Shown here in pieces: positions 23,955 through 31,602 of a DNA stretch of 32,926 nucleotides; the stretch's first letter is position 1, and every line of letters begins with the position of its first letter. The notes under the pieces were generated by a model. That model saw only the letters and a program-made list of their open reading frames with translations, was not told where the DNA came from and ran no database searches. The DNA is taken from the NCBI GenBank assembly GCA_949514915.1, contig CATFLP010000032.1, forward strand, positions 1-32,926. Direction: 5' to 3'. Source of the stretch: Methanobacteriota archaeon (GTDB lineage: Archaea > Thermoplasmatota > Poseidoniia > Poseidoniales > Poseidoniaceae). The translations under genes were made by a program, and so were the position numbers.

Positions 23955-25643
23955 ATGTCTGGAATCAGATTACAGCCAGGAGACTTAAGTGAATGGTTAG
24001 ATGATTTACGTTGCTCAATTCTTGATAACCCTCCTAACACATCTAAAGAATTAGAAATGATTCGTAGAAAAGTTGCAAAAAAACATAAATTAAAAATGCC
24101 GCCAGGTGATGCACAATTATTTTCAATAATTGATGATGATTTGAAACTAAAAATTGGAAAGTTTCTAAGACGTAAACCAACAAGAACTCTTTCTGGAGTT
24201 GCACCAGTAGCAATAATGACTTCACCCTATGGTTGTCCTCATGGAACTTGTACATATTGCCCAGGCGGCCCCGAATTTGGTACTGCTCAATCATATACTG
24301 GCCATGAACCTGCTGCTAGAAGGGCTTCAAGGCACGGTTTCGAAGCTTCCGCACAAGTTCTAGATAGAATAGGGCAATATTCTGCAATAGGGCATGATGC
24401 TTCTAAAATTGATTTGATAATTATGGGAGGTACATTTACAGGAAGAGATATTGGATATAGAGAGGCATTTATCAAAGGTGCTTTTGATGCTGCAAATGGA
24501 GATATAAGTGAAACATTAGAATTATCACTCATAAAAAACGAGGCTGCTTCAAATAGAATAATTGGATTAACTATTGAGACAAGGCCTGATCAATGCTCCT
24601 CAGTTGCAATAGATTGGATGTTAGAAAATGGCACTACAAGAGTTGAATTAGGAATACAATCTCTTGACGATAATGTGTTGAAAGATGTACATCGTGGTCA
24701 TTCAGTATCATCGGGACATAGAGCAGGAAAACGTTGTAGAGATGCAGGATTAAAACTAAATTTGCATATGATGCCAGGATTACCAGGCATTACTGTAGAA
24801 AAAGATGAAGAAATGCTAATTGAATTAATGCATGATGAAAAATGGAGACCTGATATGCTTAAAATATATCCTTGTCTAGTTGTAAAAGGTGCACAATTAG
24901 TACAAGAATGGGAAGCAGGTAAATTTGAAGCGATGGATAATGATACCGCAATTAATCTGATTGCTGATATTATGTGCAAAGCGCCTCCATGGTTAAGGAT
25001 TCAAAGAATTCAACGAGATATTCCATCACATGAAATAGTTGCTGGAGTAACTGCTGGAAACCTTCGTCAACTTGCCACTCGACTTATTGAAAAACAAGGT
25101 AGAAGAAGCGGGTGTATAAGAGATAGAGAAATAGGAAGAGTAACTCATAAACCAAAAAAAGAAGATTTCCGTACAATTATAAGAGAATATTCTGCTGCAG
25201 ATGGAGAGGAATTATTCATTAGTTTTGAAGCCCCATTGATCCATTCAAATGAAGAAGACAAAGAGGGTTTTAGTGGAGGTGTTCCATTAATTGAAGGTGT
25301 GCATAAATGGTCACCATCAGACCCTGCAGGTGGAGTTATTGCTGGTTTCTTGAGAATGAGGAAACCTAGTACCGATGTTTGGAGAGAAGAACTACAAGGC
25401 AATACAGCAATAATAAGAGAAGTGAAAATATTTGGAACGGCAGTAGGGGTTGGAGAAGAAAGTGATGAAGATTCAACACAACATCAAGGACTAGGCAGTC
25501 ATTTAATGGATGTCGCAGAAAAAATAGCAGTAAAACATTGGAGTACAGAAAAAATTCTGGTTACATCTGGAATTGGCGTAAGGAAATGGTATAAGTCTCT
25601 TGGATATGAAAGAATTGGCCCTTGGATGGGTAAATCTATCTGA
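23955..25643 (+). CDS. elp3: Elp3 tRNA uridine-34 acetyltransferase
   Basis: Archaeal Elp3 uses radical SAM chemistry and acetyl-CoA to make cm5U-type modifications at the wobble uridine of tRNA. The 562-residue protein carries the radical SAM cluster motif with Cys 94, 99 and 102 (CPHGTCTYCPGG), the typical Elp3 CxxxxCxxC spacing. Further signatures are TGHEPAARRA, IIMGGTFTGRD and MMPGLPGI. The C-terminal GNAT acetyltransferase domain shows HQGLGSHLM and VRKWYKSLGYER. Length is normal for the family. The ATG at 23955 is fixed by the GGAGG ribosome site. It is the third gene in a coupled operon with two membrane proteins. Confidence 0.95.
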   Translation: MSGIRLQPGDLSEWLDDLRCSILDNPPNTSKELEMIRRKVAKKHKLKMPPGDAQLFSIIDDDLKLKIGKFLRRKPTRTLSGVAPVAIMTSPYGCPHGTCTYCPGGPEFGTAQSYTGHEPAARRASRHGFEASAQVLDRIGQYSAIGHDASKIDLIIMGGTFTGRDIGYREAFIKGAFDAANGDISETLELSLIKNEAASNRIIGLTIETRPDQCSSVAIDWMLENGTTRVELGIQSLDDNVLKDVHRGHSVSSGHRAGKRCRDAGLKLNLHMMPGLPGITVEKDEEMLIELMHDEKWRPDMLKIYPCLVVKGAQLVQEWEAGKFEAMDNDTAINLIADIMCKAPPWLRIQRIQRDIPSHEIVAGVTAGNLRQLATRLIEKQGRRSGCIRDREIGRVTHKPKKEDFRTIIREYSAADGEELFISFEAPLIHSNEEDKEGFSGGVPLIEGVHKWSPSDPAGGVIAGFLRMRKPSTDVWREELQGNTAIIREVKIFGTAVGVGEESDEDSTQHQGLGSHLMDVAEKIAVKHWSTEKILVTSGIGVRKWYKSLGYERIGPWMGKSI

Positions 25644-25713
25644 TTTGCCTTTACCCCTAAATTGTAAATACTCATATACAGGTTGTTAGTCGCATCAAAT
25701 CCAAGGTGGTCAC

Positions 25714-25893
25714 ATGAGTAAGGGTACTCCGTCAATGGGTAAGCGTCAAAAATCAACTCATTTGAGATGTAGACGTTGTGGAAGACATTCATATCATAAA
25801 TCAAAAGGTGTTTGTGCATCATGTGGATATGGGGCCACTTCAAAAATGAGGAAGTATAGTTGGAATAAACGTACACATCGTTCAAAAAATTGA
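25714..25893 (+). CDS. rpl37e: Large ribosomal subunit protein L37e
   Basis: A short gene of 59 codons encodes L37e, a zinc-binding ribosomal protein shared by archaea and eukaryotes. The protein starts [19 protein letters not shown], has zinc ligands Cys 19, 22, 34 and 37 with [15 protein letters not shown] between the pairs, and ends [12 protein letters not shown]. An AAGGTGG ribosome site lies five bases upstream. The purF gene follows 70 bases downstream, a pairing common in archaea (often preceded by an LSm gene, which is not present here). T7 right after the stop could terminate transcription. Confidence 0.95.
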   Translation: MSKGTPSMGKRQKSTHLRCRRCGRHSYHKSKGVCASCGYGATSKMRKYSWNKRTHRSKN

Positions 25894-25900
25894 TTTTTTT
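25894..25900 (+). terminator. T-tract after L37e
   Basis: Seven consecutive T residues begin one base after the L37e stop codon. Archaeal RNA polymerase can stop at short T tracts without a hairpin, so some transcripts may end here before purF. There is no clear stem in front of the tract, so the call is tentative. Confidence 0.35.
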
Positions 25901-25927
25901 ATTAAATGGGGTTCTAATAAAGAATAA

Positions 25928-25959
25928 ATGCCCTACCTTCTAGTAACGTCATAGGGCAT
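25928..25959 (+). promoter_or_regulatory. Inverted repeat just upstream of purF
   Basis: ATGCCCTA (25928-25935) and TAGGGCAT (25952-25959) are exact reverse complements with a 16-base spacer. The right arm ends four bases before the purF ATG. It could be a protein-binding operator in the promoter or initiator region, or, in RNA, a stem that hides the start codon region. No ribosome-binding sequence is visible between the repeat and the ATG. Function is inference. Confidence 0.45.
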
Positions 25960-25963
25960 CAAC

Positions 25964-27493
25964 ATGTGTGGAATTCTTGGTATCCTCGGAAATGGTGGCT
26001 CAATCAGTAATTTGTTGTACGATGGTTTGCTTGTTTTACAACATAGAGGACAAGATGCTGCGGGAATTGTAGTTTGTGACAATGATAAATTACACTTAAG
26101 AAAGGATAATGGATTAGTGAAAGATGTATTTCAAAAAGAGCATATCCATAGTCTAAAAGGAAATATTGGTATTGCACATGTAAGATACCCCACTGCAGGT
26201 ACATCTTCTGCTGCTGAAGCTCAACCACTATACGTAAATCATCCCTATGGAATTTCACTTGCACATAATGGTAATTTGACAAATGCTAATGCATTAGCAG
26301 AAGAATTATATCGTGATGATTTAAGACATATCAATACAAATTCAGATTCTGAAATATTATTGAATATTTTTGCTGATGAATTATCAAAAAGAAGAAAATT
26401 AAAAATTGAGGGGGAATTATATCTAAATGTTGAGGATCTATTTCATGCAATTAGTGGCGTACATAAGCGTTGTTCTGGAGGATATGCAGTAGTTGGAATT
26501 ATCGCTGGCTATGGAATGTTTGCATTTAGAGACCCTCATGGAATTAGGCCCTTAGTTTACGGTTCAATACTAAATGATGATGGAAGAGCATGGAGTATCT
26601 CATCCGAAAGTGTTGCATTAAGTACACTTGGTTTTGAAGCAATTTCAGATGTTGCACCTGGTGAAGCAATATTCATTGACAATGGAGGGAATATGTATCA
26701 AAGACAATGTGCAGAAAAAACAAAATTATCCCCCTGTATTTTTGAATATGTTTATTTTGCTAGACCGGACTCTATAATTGATGGTGTTTCAGTACATCAG
26801 GCAAGATTAAACATGGGAACTAAATTAGCAAAGAAAATTAAAAAATCTTGGCCTGAACATGACATAGATGTTGTAATTCCTGTTCCAGATAGTGGAAGAA
26901 TTTCAGCACTTCAATTAGCAAAAGAATTAGGTGTTGATTATAGAGAAGGGTTAGTTAAAAATAGATATATTGGAAGGACTTTTATTATGCCTGGTCAATC
27001 AATTAGAAGAGATTCAGTAAGGAAAAAGTTGAATACAATAGATCATGAATTTTCTGGTAAAAATGTACTTTTAGTTGATGATTCAATTGTAAGAGGAAAT
27101 ACCTCTCGAAAAATTGTAGAGATGGCAAGAAAATCTGGTGCTAAAAAAGTGTATTTTGCGTCTGCAGCACCTCCTGTAAGATTTCAAAATGTATATGGGA
27201 TAGATATGCCAGCTGTTAGTGAATTTATTGCATCTGGAAATAATGTGGATGAAATTGCAGAAAGTATTGGCGTCGACAAATTATTTTATCAAGACTTAGA
27301 AGATTTAGTTGATGCTGTAAAATCAGATGAAGGTGGGCCTCGAGAATTTGATAATTCTTGTTTTAATGGCAAATATGTCACAGAGGATATATCTTTAGAA
27401 TACTTAGATTCATTAGAAAATAGTAGAAATGACGATACAAAAAATCATACCACAAATGCAGATGAACCAATAGGACTTCATAATCAAGCCTAA
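25964..27493 (+). CDS. purF: Amidophosphoribosyltransferase (PurF)
   Basis: PurF makes phosphoribosylamine from PRPP and glutamine, the first step of purine synthesis. The 509-residue protein begins MCGILGI, so Cys2 becomes the N-terminal nucleophile after Met removal; there is no propeptide. The glutaminase half shows QHRGQDAAGI, a PTAGTSSAAEAQP stretch and HNGNLTN. The phosphoribosyl half has the PRPP loop VLLVDDSIVRGNT near residues 368-380 and the GRTFI region. The Cys ligands of the iron-sulfur cluster in Bacillus-type PurF are not seen, so it resembles the cluster-free E. coli type. The last 30 residues are polar and variable. An inverted repeat directly precedes the start. Confidence 0.96.
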   Translation: MCGILGILGNGGSISNLLYDGLLVLQHRGQDAAGIVVCDNDKLHLRKDNGLVKDVFQKEHIHSLKGNIGIAHVRYPTAGTSSAAEAQPLYVNHPYGISLAHNGNLTNANALAEELYRDDLRHINTNSDSEILLNIFADELSKRRKLKIEGELYLNVEDLFHAISGVHKRCSGGYAVVGIIAGYGMFAFRDPHGIRPLVYGSILNDDGRAWSISSESVALSTLGFEAISDVAPGEAIFIDNGGNMYQRQCAEKTKLSPCIFEYVYFARPDSIIDGVSVHQARLNMGTKLAKKIKKSWPEHDIDVVIPVPDSGRISALQLAKELGVDYREGLVKNRYIGRTFIMPGQSIRRDSVRKKLNTIDHEFSGKNVLLVDDSIVRGNTSRKIVEMARKSGAKKVYFASAAPPVRFQNVYGIDMPAVSEFIASGNNVDEIAESIGVDKLFYQDLEDLVDAVKSDEGGPREFDNSCFNGKYVTEDISLEYLDSLENSRNDDTKNHTTNADEPIGLHNQA

Positions 27494-27539
27494 ATCGATA
27501 GGCTCTTACGCTTAATAGTGCATTGGGTGTTGAGAACGA

Positions 27540-29096
27540 ATGCCGATGGTTATACAGCCCCAGGGCAAAGAATCTGTTGATTCCGAAATTTCAAGTATTG
27601 CTCTAAGCAATGATGGTAAATTTGTAGCATGGGCTACATACAACGGTTTATTCACAATAATGTCCAAAGAAAATAATGAAAAAAGAGAAATTAAACTTAA
27701 CAATCATGGGAAAAATATTGAATATATTTCTTCAGGAAATTTTGTTGTTAGTCAAGATGAAGGAAATATTATCTGCTTTTCGAAAAATTGTGAAAAATTA
27801 TGGGAATTTGAAAGCCCAGGTGGAACTGAATTAATGAAATCTGCAATAAAAGGTGATCTTATTGCTGTAATTGATGGCACAAATAAATTAAGAACTATTA
27901 ATTCGCAAGGTGAATTATTGGGTATTTTTACAGAAAATGAACTTGTAGGTATGACAATAAATGAAAATGGTTCTGCAATTTCTTGTTGGGATGATGAAGG
28001 TAATTTAATAGTGCTAAATCGTAATTGTTCTATTATATTTAAAAGACCTATTAATTCGGAAATTGGTGAAAGAATAATTACTGCAAAATACACACATAAT
28101 GGGATTTTACTTGTTAGTAGAGAAACATTAGATTTACCCGAAGAAGGCGAACAAAACGAATTAGAATTCTGGAACCCTTTAGGGCAGAAAACAGGTAGTG
28201 TAGGATTTAATTCCAGATGTATTGCTATAAATATTAACAAAAATTCCATTTGGGCAGGGTTATTTTCAGGAGAAGTTTTACTGGTAAATAGTGAAAAATC
28301 TAATCAAATATGGAAATCTGAATATTCAATTACATCATTAATTACACTAGATGAAGATATTCTTGTAAGCTCTTGGTTTTATCTTTTTAGAATAAATAGA
28401 ACCTCTGGAGAATGTGTTTGGCAGTATGAACATGAAGGCATAATAGATTTAATGGTCATGAGTGAAAATGAAGAAGTTTTAGCAATATGTGGAAATGATA
28501 GAAATGATTATACAAATGCCGCACCACTTACATTATTGGATCCTAATTCCACACCAATATGGGAAGAAGAAAGTGATGACGAATATATTGAAAAAGAAAC
28601 TATTCAAATAGAAAGCAACAACATATATAACGACTCTAACGAGGATTTGAAAAATCTATTAGGGGATGATTATAATCAATATGATTTGAAAAAAGAGTCT
28701 GATGATTCAGCAATGGAAGATTTAATGGCTGCATTTAATGAAGAAAGCCCTCAAGAAACTGAAAAAGTTGAAAATGAAGATAATCTATCTCTTATTGAAC
28801 ACCTCTTATCAAATGATGAAAAGAGAAATCAACCACCAGTATGTAATGCTGGTGAGGATCAAAATCTTGAAGCAGGAGATGATGGAAGTTGCTTAGTTCT
28901 TTTAGATGGTAGTTCATCACACGACCCTGATGGATATATTCGCATTTGGAATTGGACTAGTGAAGATGGAAGGTCTCTTTCAAATGGTCCAAAAATAAAA
29001 TTACGTTTACCAATTGGAAATCATAGATTTACTCTTACTGTTACAGATGATGATGGAGCAATGTCAAGCGATAGTGTTAGTGTCATCATCAGATAA
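27540..29096 (+). CDS. Beta-propeller protein with acidic linker and C-terminal PKD domain
   Basis: The 518-residue protein has no signal peptide or membrane segment. Residues about 10-345 are a series of short beta repeats of WD40/PQQ type, with recurring patterns such as ISSIALSNDGKFVAWAT, and GNIICFSKNCEKLWEFE, ending near the LDPNSTPIWEEE repeat. An acidic, probably disordered linker follows (about 346-430). Residues 431-518 form a PKD-like Ig fold with GSSSHDPDGYIRIWNWTS and LTVTDDDGAMSSDSV. The exact function is unknown: propellers generally serve as interaction platforms. It follows purF by 46 bases and may be cotranscribed. Its last 33 bases overlap the 3' end of the convergent hydrolase gene. 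ATGs at 27540 and 27546 are both possible starts. Confidence 0.72.
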   Translation: MPMVIQPQGKESVDSEISSIALSNDGKFVAWATYNGLFTIMSKENNEKREIKLNNHGKNIEYISSGNFVVSQDEGNIICFSKNCEKLWEFESPGGTELMKSAIKGDLIAVIDGTNKLRTINSQGELLGIFTENELVGMTINENGSAISCWDDEGNLIVLNRNCSIIFKRPINSEIGERIITAKYTHNGILLVSRETLDLPEEGEQNELEFWNPLGQKTGSVGFNSRCIAININKNSIWAGLFSGEVLLVNSEKSNQIWKSEYSITSLITLDEDILVSSWFYLFRINRTSGECVWQYEHEGIIDLMVMSENEEVLAICGNDRNDYTNAAPLTLLDPNSTPIWEEESDDEYIEKETIQIESNNIYNDSNEDLKNLLGDDYNQYDLKKESDDSAMEDLMAAFNEESPQETEKVENEDNLSLIEHLLSNDEKRNQPPVCNAGEDQNLEAGDDGSCLVLLDGSSSHDPDGYIRIWNWTSEDGRSLSNGPKIKLRLPIGNHRFTLTVTDDDGAMSSDSVSVIIR

Positions 29097-29765
29097 TGCG
29101 GGGATTATTGAATCCAACCATTTACCAATATCAGATATTTCTTGATTACATACTTCATGTCCCATTTGATATTCATGCCAATTAACGTTAATAGAATGAG
29201 ATGTTAATAATTCATGAGTATAAAGACCTGAAAAATAAGGAACTACCATATCAAACCTTCCATGTGCTTGAAAAATTGGTGTTTTTTTATTAATTAATTC
29301 TGATTCAAACCTATCTCTGACTGGAAGATAACAAGATAATGCAATTACTCCAGCAAGATTTAATTCAGAACGTAATGAAAGATGTAATGCAAGTGCTCCA
29401 CCTTGAGAAAATCCTGCGATAACTATTCTTTCTTCTGGAATCCCATTATCTATTTCACTATTAATTAATTTTTCAATGAGTAATGATGATTTTATTACAT
29501 CATCAGCAGACTCTCTTGGTGCGTCTCTAGCACCTGGATCCATTGAAAGAATATCATACCAAGCGGGCATCCACATCCCTCCATTAATTGTTACAGGCAT
29601 AGATGGAGCATGTGGTAAAATAAATCTACGACCTGGGCGATTTAACATTCTAGCAACGGGTGCAAAATCGTGCCCATCGGCACCTAAACCATGCAACCAA
29701 ATAATTACTGAATTAGCAGATTCTATCTCAGAACCAACTTCAACGAAAGCAAGTGCATCTGCCAT
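29064..29765 (-). CDS. Alpha/beta-hydrolase, phospholipase/carboxylesterase family
   Basis: A 233-residue serine esterase of the carboxylesterase/acyl-protein thioesterase group. The nucleophile Ser120 sits in GFSQGG, the acid is Asp172 in GRFDMVVP, and His203 is in YQMGHEVC. The N-terminal WLHGLGADGHDF provides the oxyanion hole. Length and layout match the family, and no signal peptide is present. The natural substrate cannot be read from sequence. It starts 11 bases downstream of etfA, so it belongs to the etfB-etfA operon; a role in acyl-CoA or fatty-acid metabolism would fit but is inference. Its 3' end overlaps the neighbouring propeller gene by 33 bases. Confidence 0.88.
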   Translation of the reverse strand: MADALAFVEVGSEIESANSVIIWLHGLGADGHDFAPVARMLNRPGRRFILPHAPSMPVTINGGMWMPAWYDILSMDPGARDAPRESADDVIKSSLLIEKLINSEIDNGIPEERIVIAGFSQGGALALHLSLRSELNLAGVIALSCYLPVRDRFESELINKKTPIFQAHGRFDMVVPYFSGLYTHELLTSHSINVNWHEYQMGHEVCNQEISDIGKWLDSIIPALSDDDTNTIA

Positions 29766-29776
29766 TAAACACCACT

Positions 29777-30712
29777 TTATCCAAGTAATGCTCCTAATTC
29801 TTGTTCAAGTAACGGAAGTGCTTCTTCCCAAGTTGCAATTATTCCATAATCTGCATGCCTAAATATTGGCGCCGTACCATCTTTATTTATTGCGACAATA
29901 TACTTACTTGTTCTCATTCCTGCAAGATGCTGAATAGCACCAGAGATTCCTACTGCGATATACAAACTAGGGTTCACTGTTTTTCCTGTTTGACCAACTT
30001 GCATACTGTGAGGTATCTCTTCCCAAGTATCTACTGCTGCTCTACTAGCTCCTACTGCTGCACCTAGGATATTAGCAATATCGTATAATTTATCAAAGTT
30101 TTCAGGTGTTCCCATACCTCTACCTCCAGAAATAATAATATCTGCCTCTGAAACATCAAGTTTTTCACTTGCTTTTGCAACCATTTCTTTCAAATTTGTT
30201 CTTAAATCTGATGAATTACTTACATTTGTAATTGTTGCCGAACCTCCACTTCCTGCTGGTTTAAACACATTAGATCTTATTGTCATTACAGAATGGCCGC
30301 TTAATGCTAATTTTTCATGTGCTTTGCCAGAATATATTGGATGAGATATATTATTTCCATCTATCTCAATAACATCTTGTACAACTGTTGCATTTCTTGA
30401 TGCTGCTAACCTAGCTGCTAATTCTTTGCCTCTCGAAGTAGATGAAGTCAATAAATGTCCTGGAGGTGATACTGATACTATTGCTTCGACCCAAGCCGCT
30501 GAATCATAAGTTGCAAAACAATCACTTTTTAATGCAATTACGCTTCCAACTCCTTCATAATTTGCTGCAAGATTTGCTGCTTCCTCTGGAGAAGTTCCTG
30601 GAACAATTACAATCGGATTATTTCCGAGAGATAATGCTGCTGTTACTACTTCTGCAGTTGATTCTTTCAATTCATTATTATTTACGTCTGCTAAAATTAT
30701 AATTTCACTCAT
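29777..30712 (-). CDS. etfA: Electron transfer flavoprotein, alpha subunit
   Basis: EtfA binds FAD and, with EtfB, carries electrons from acyl-CoA and related dehydrogenases. The 311-residue protein has the C-terminal FAD-binding domain with GGRGMGTPENFDKLYDIA, GASRAAVDTWEEIPHSMQVG, QTGKTVNPSLYIAVGISGA and the final AINKDGTAPIFRHADYGI motif. Domain order and length are normal. GAGGTGG in front of the ATG overlaps the end of etfB, nine bases away, so translation is coupled. The ETF:quinone oxidoreductase and dehydrogenase partners are not in the window. Confidence 0.95.
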   Translation of the reverse strand: MSEIIILADVNNNELKESTAEVVTAALSLGNNPIVIVPGTSPEEAANLAANYEGVGSVIALKSDCFATYDSAAWVEAIVSVSPPGHLLTSSTSRGKELAARLAASRNATVVQDVIEIDGNNISHPIYSGKAHEKLALSGHSVMTIRSNVFKPAGSGGSATITNVSNSSDLRTNLKEMVAKASEKLDVSEADIIISGGRGMGTPENFDKLYDIANILGAAVGASRAAVDTWEEIPHSMQVGQTGKTVNPSLYIAVGISGAIQHLAGMRTSKYIVAINKDGTAPIFRHADYGIIATWEEALPLLEQELGALLG

Positions 30713-30721
30713 TTTTCCACC

Positions 30722-31465
30722 TCAAATAACATTTGCTTCGTCTCTCAAAAGTTTAACAACTTCTGATACATGTTCTGAACCTTCGTAAGATTTTCCTGGA
30801 GGTTTTTGTGGAGGTGATGTATGTTCAATTACTGATGTATTACCTTCAAAATTTCCAGTTTCTATCAGATCTACAACTGCTCTTTTTGCCATCATTATTC
30901 CTTTCACATTTGCCCTTCTTGGCTCACCCATACCCTTATCGCATGTAATTACTGCAGGTAAATTTACTCCAATTTTTGCTTGACCTTCTGGTGCTGGTTG
31001 CATTAATTCTAATGAATTGTCCGCAAAAACTACATTTGTCACATTTGCAATAGATGCCCAACCTAGTTTTTCAGCCACACCTGGACCTGTGGATCCTGCA
31101 TTGGTATCTGCTGCAGCTTTACCACAATACACTACTTCTGCTCCCAAACTTTTGCATGCTTCAGCAAGCATTGATTGAATAGATAAACTATCTACATATC
31201 CTTCATCAACATCAACTCTAGCTATCTTATCCACCCCTAATGCTTTTGCATCTTTGAGAGTTTTATCACAACGTGCAGGTCCTAAAGTCAATGCTGTCAC
31301 ACTACCACCAACAGCTTCTTTATGTTGTAATGCAACTTCTAATGCATATTCATCATAAGGACTTGTAATCCATTTAATCATTGACAAATCTGCTCTGCCG
31401 TCTTTTATCTCAATCTTGGCATTAGTATCTGGTACTTGCTTAACTAAAACTACAATTTCCACCAT
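30722..31465 (-). CDS. etfB: Electron transfer flavoprotein, beta subunit
   Basis: The 247-residue protein begins with the family's VLVKQVPDTNAKIEI and has SPYDEYALEVAL, VTALTLGPARCDKTLKDAKALGVDKIARV and GKAAADTNAGSTGPGVAEKLGW, the nucleotide-binding region of EtfB. It ends with the ALPHA-contacting GEPRRANVKGIMMAKR segment. It is the first gene of the operon etfB-etfA-hydrolase. The start codon at 31465 has no strong ribosome site, so the message may have a short or no leader. Confidence 0.95.
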   Translation of the reverse strand: MVEIVVLVKQVPDTNAKIEIKDGRADLSMIKWITSPYDEYALEVALQHKEAVGGSVTALTLGPARCDKTLKDAKALGVDKIARVDVDEGYVDSLSIQSMLAEACKSLGAEVVYCGKAAADTNAGSTGPGVAEKLGWASIANVTNVVFADNSLELMQPAPEGQAKIGVNLPAVITCDKGMGEPRRANVKGIMMAKRAVVDLIETGNFEGNTSVIEHTSPPQKPPGKSYEGSEHVSEVVKLLRDEANVI

Positions 31466-31520
31466 ATTAAATCACAAACAAACAGTCCACAAGAAGGCCG
31501 TTATTCAAACTTACCAATGG

Positions 31521-31576
31521 CAAAAAAAATTATGAAAAAAAATAGTGCGCTGCCTGCCTCAGATATACTGAGGCAG
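31521..31576 (-). terminator. Hairpin plus T tracts after the PGF-CTERM gene
   Basis: CTGCCTCAG (31554-31562) and CTGAGGCAG (31568-31576) form a perfect nine-base-pair stem with a five-base ATATA loop. It lies 26 bases past the stop of the surface-protein gene when read on the minus strand. Downstream on that strand come two runs of eight T residues (rc of the A runs at 31534-31541 and 31522-31529). This is the form of a factor-independent terminator, separating the surface-protein gene from etfB. Confidence 0.7.
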
Positions 31577-31602
31577 ACAGCCGTGTTTACTAACGATTTA
31601 AC

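Noticed and set aside
25964-27493. Iron-sulfur type PurF with propeptide
   Set aside because: The catalytic Cys is residue 2, there is no propeptide, and the cluster cysteines are not seen.
27752-28249. 165-codon minus-strand frame
   Set aside because: It is antisense to the beta-propeller gene and has no ribosome site or recognisable motif.
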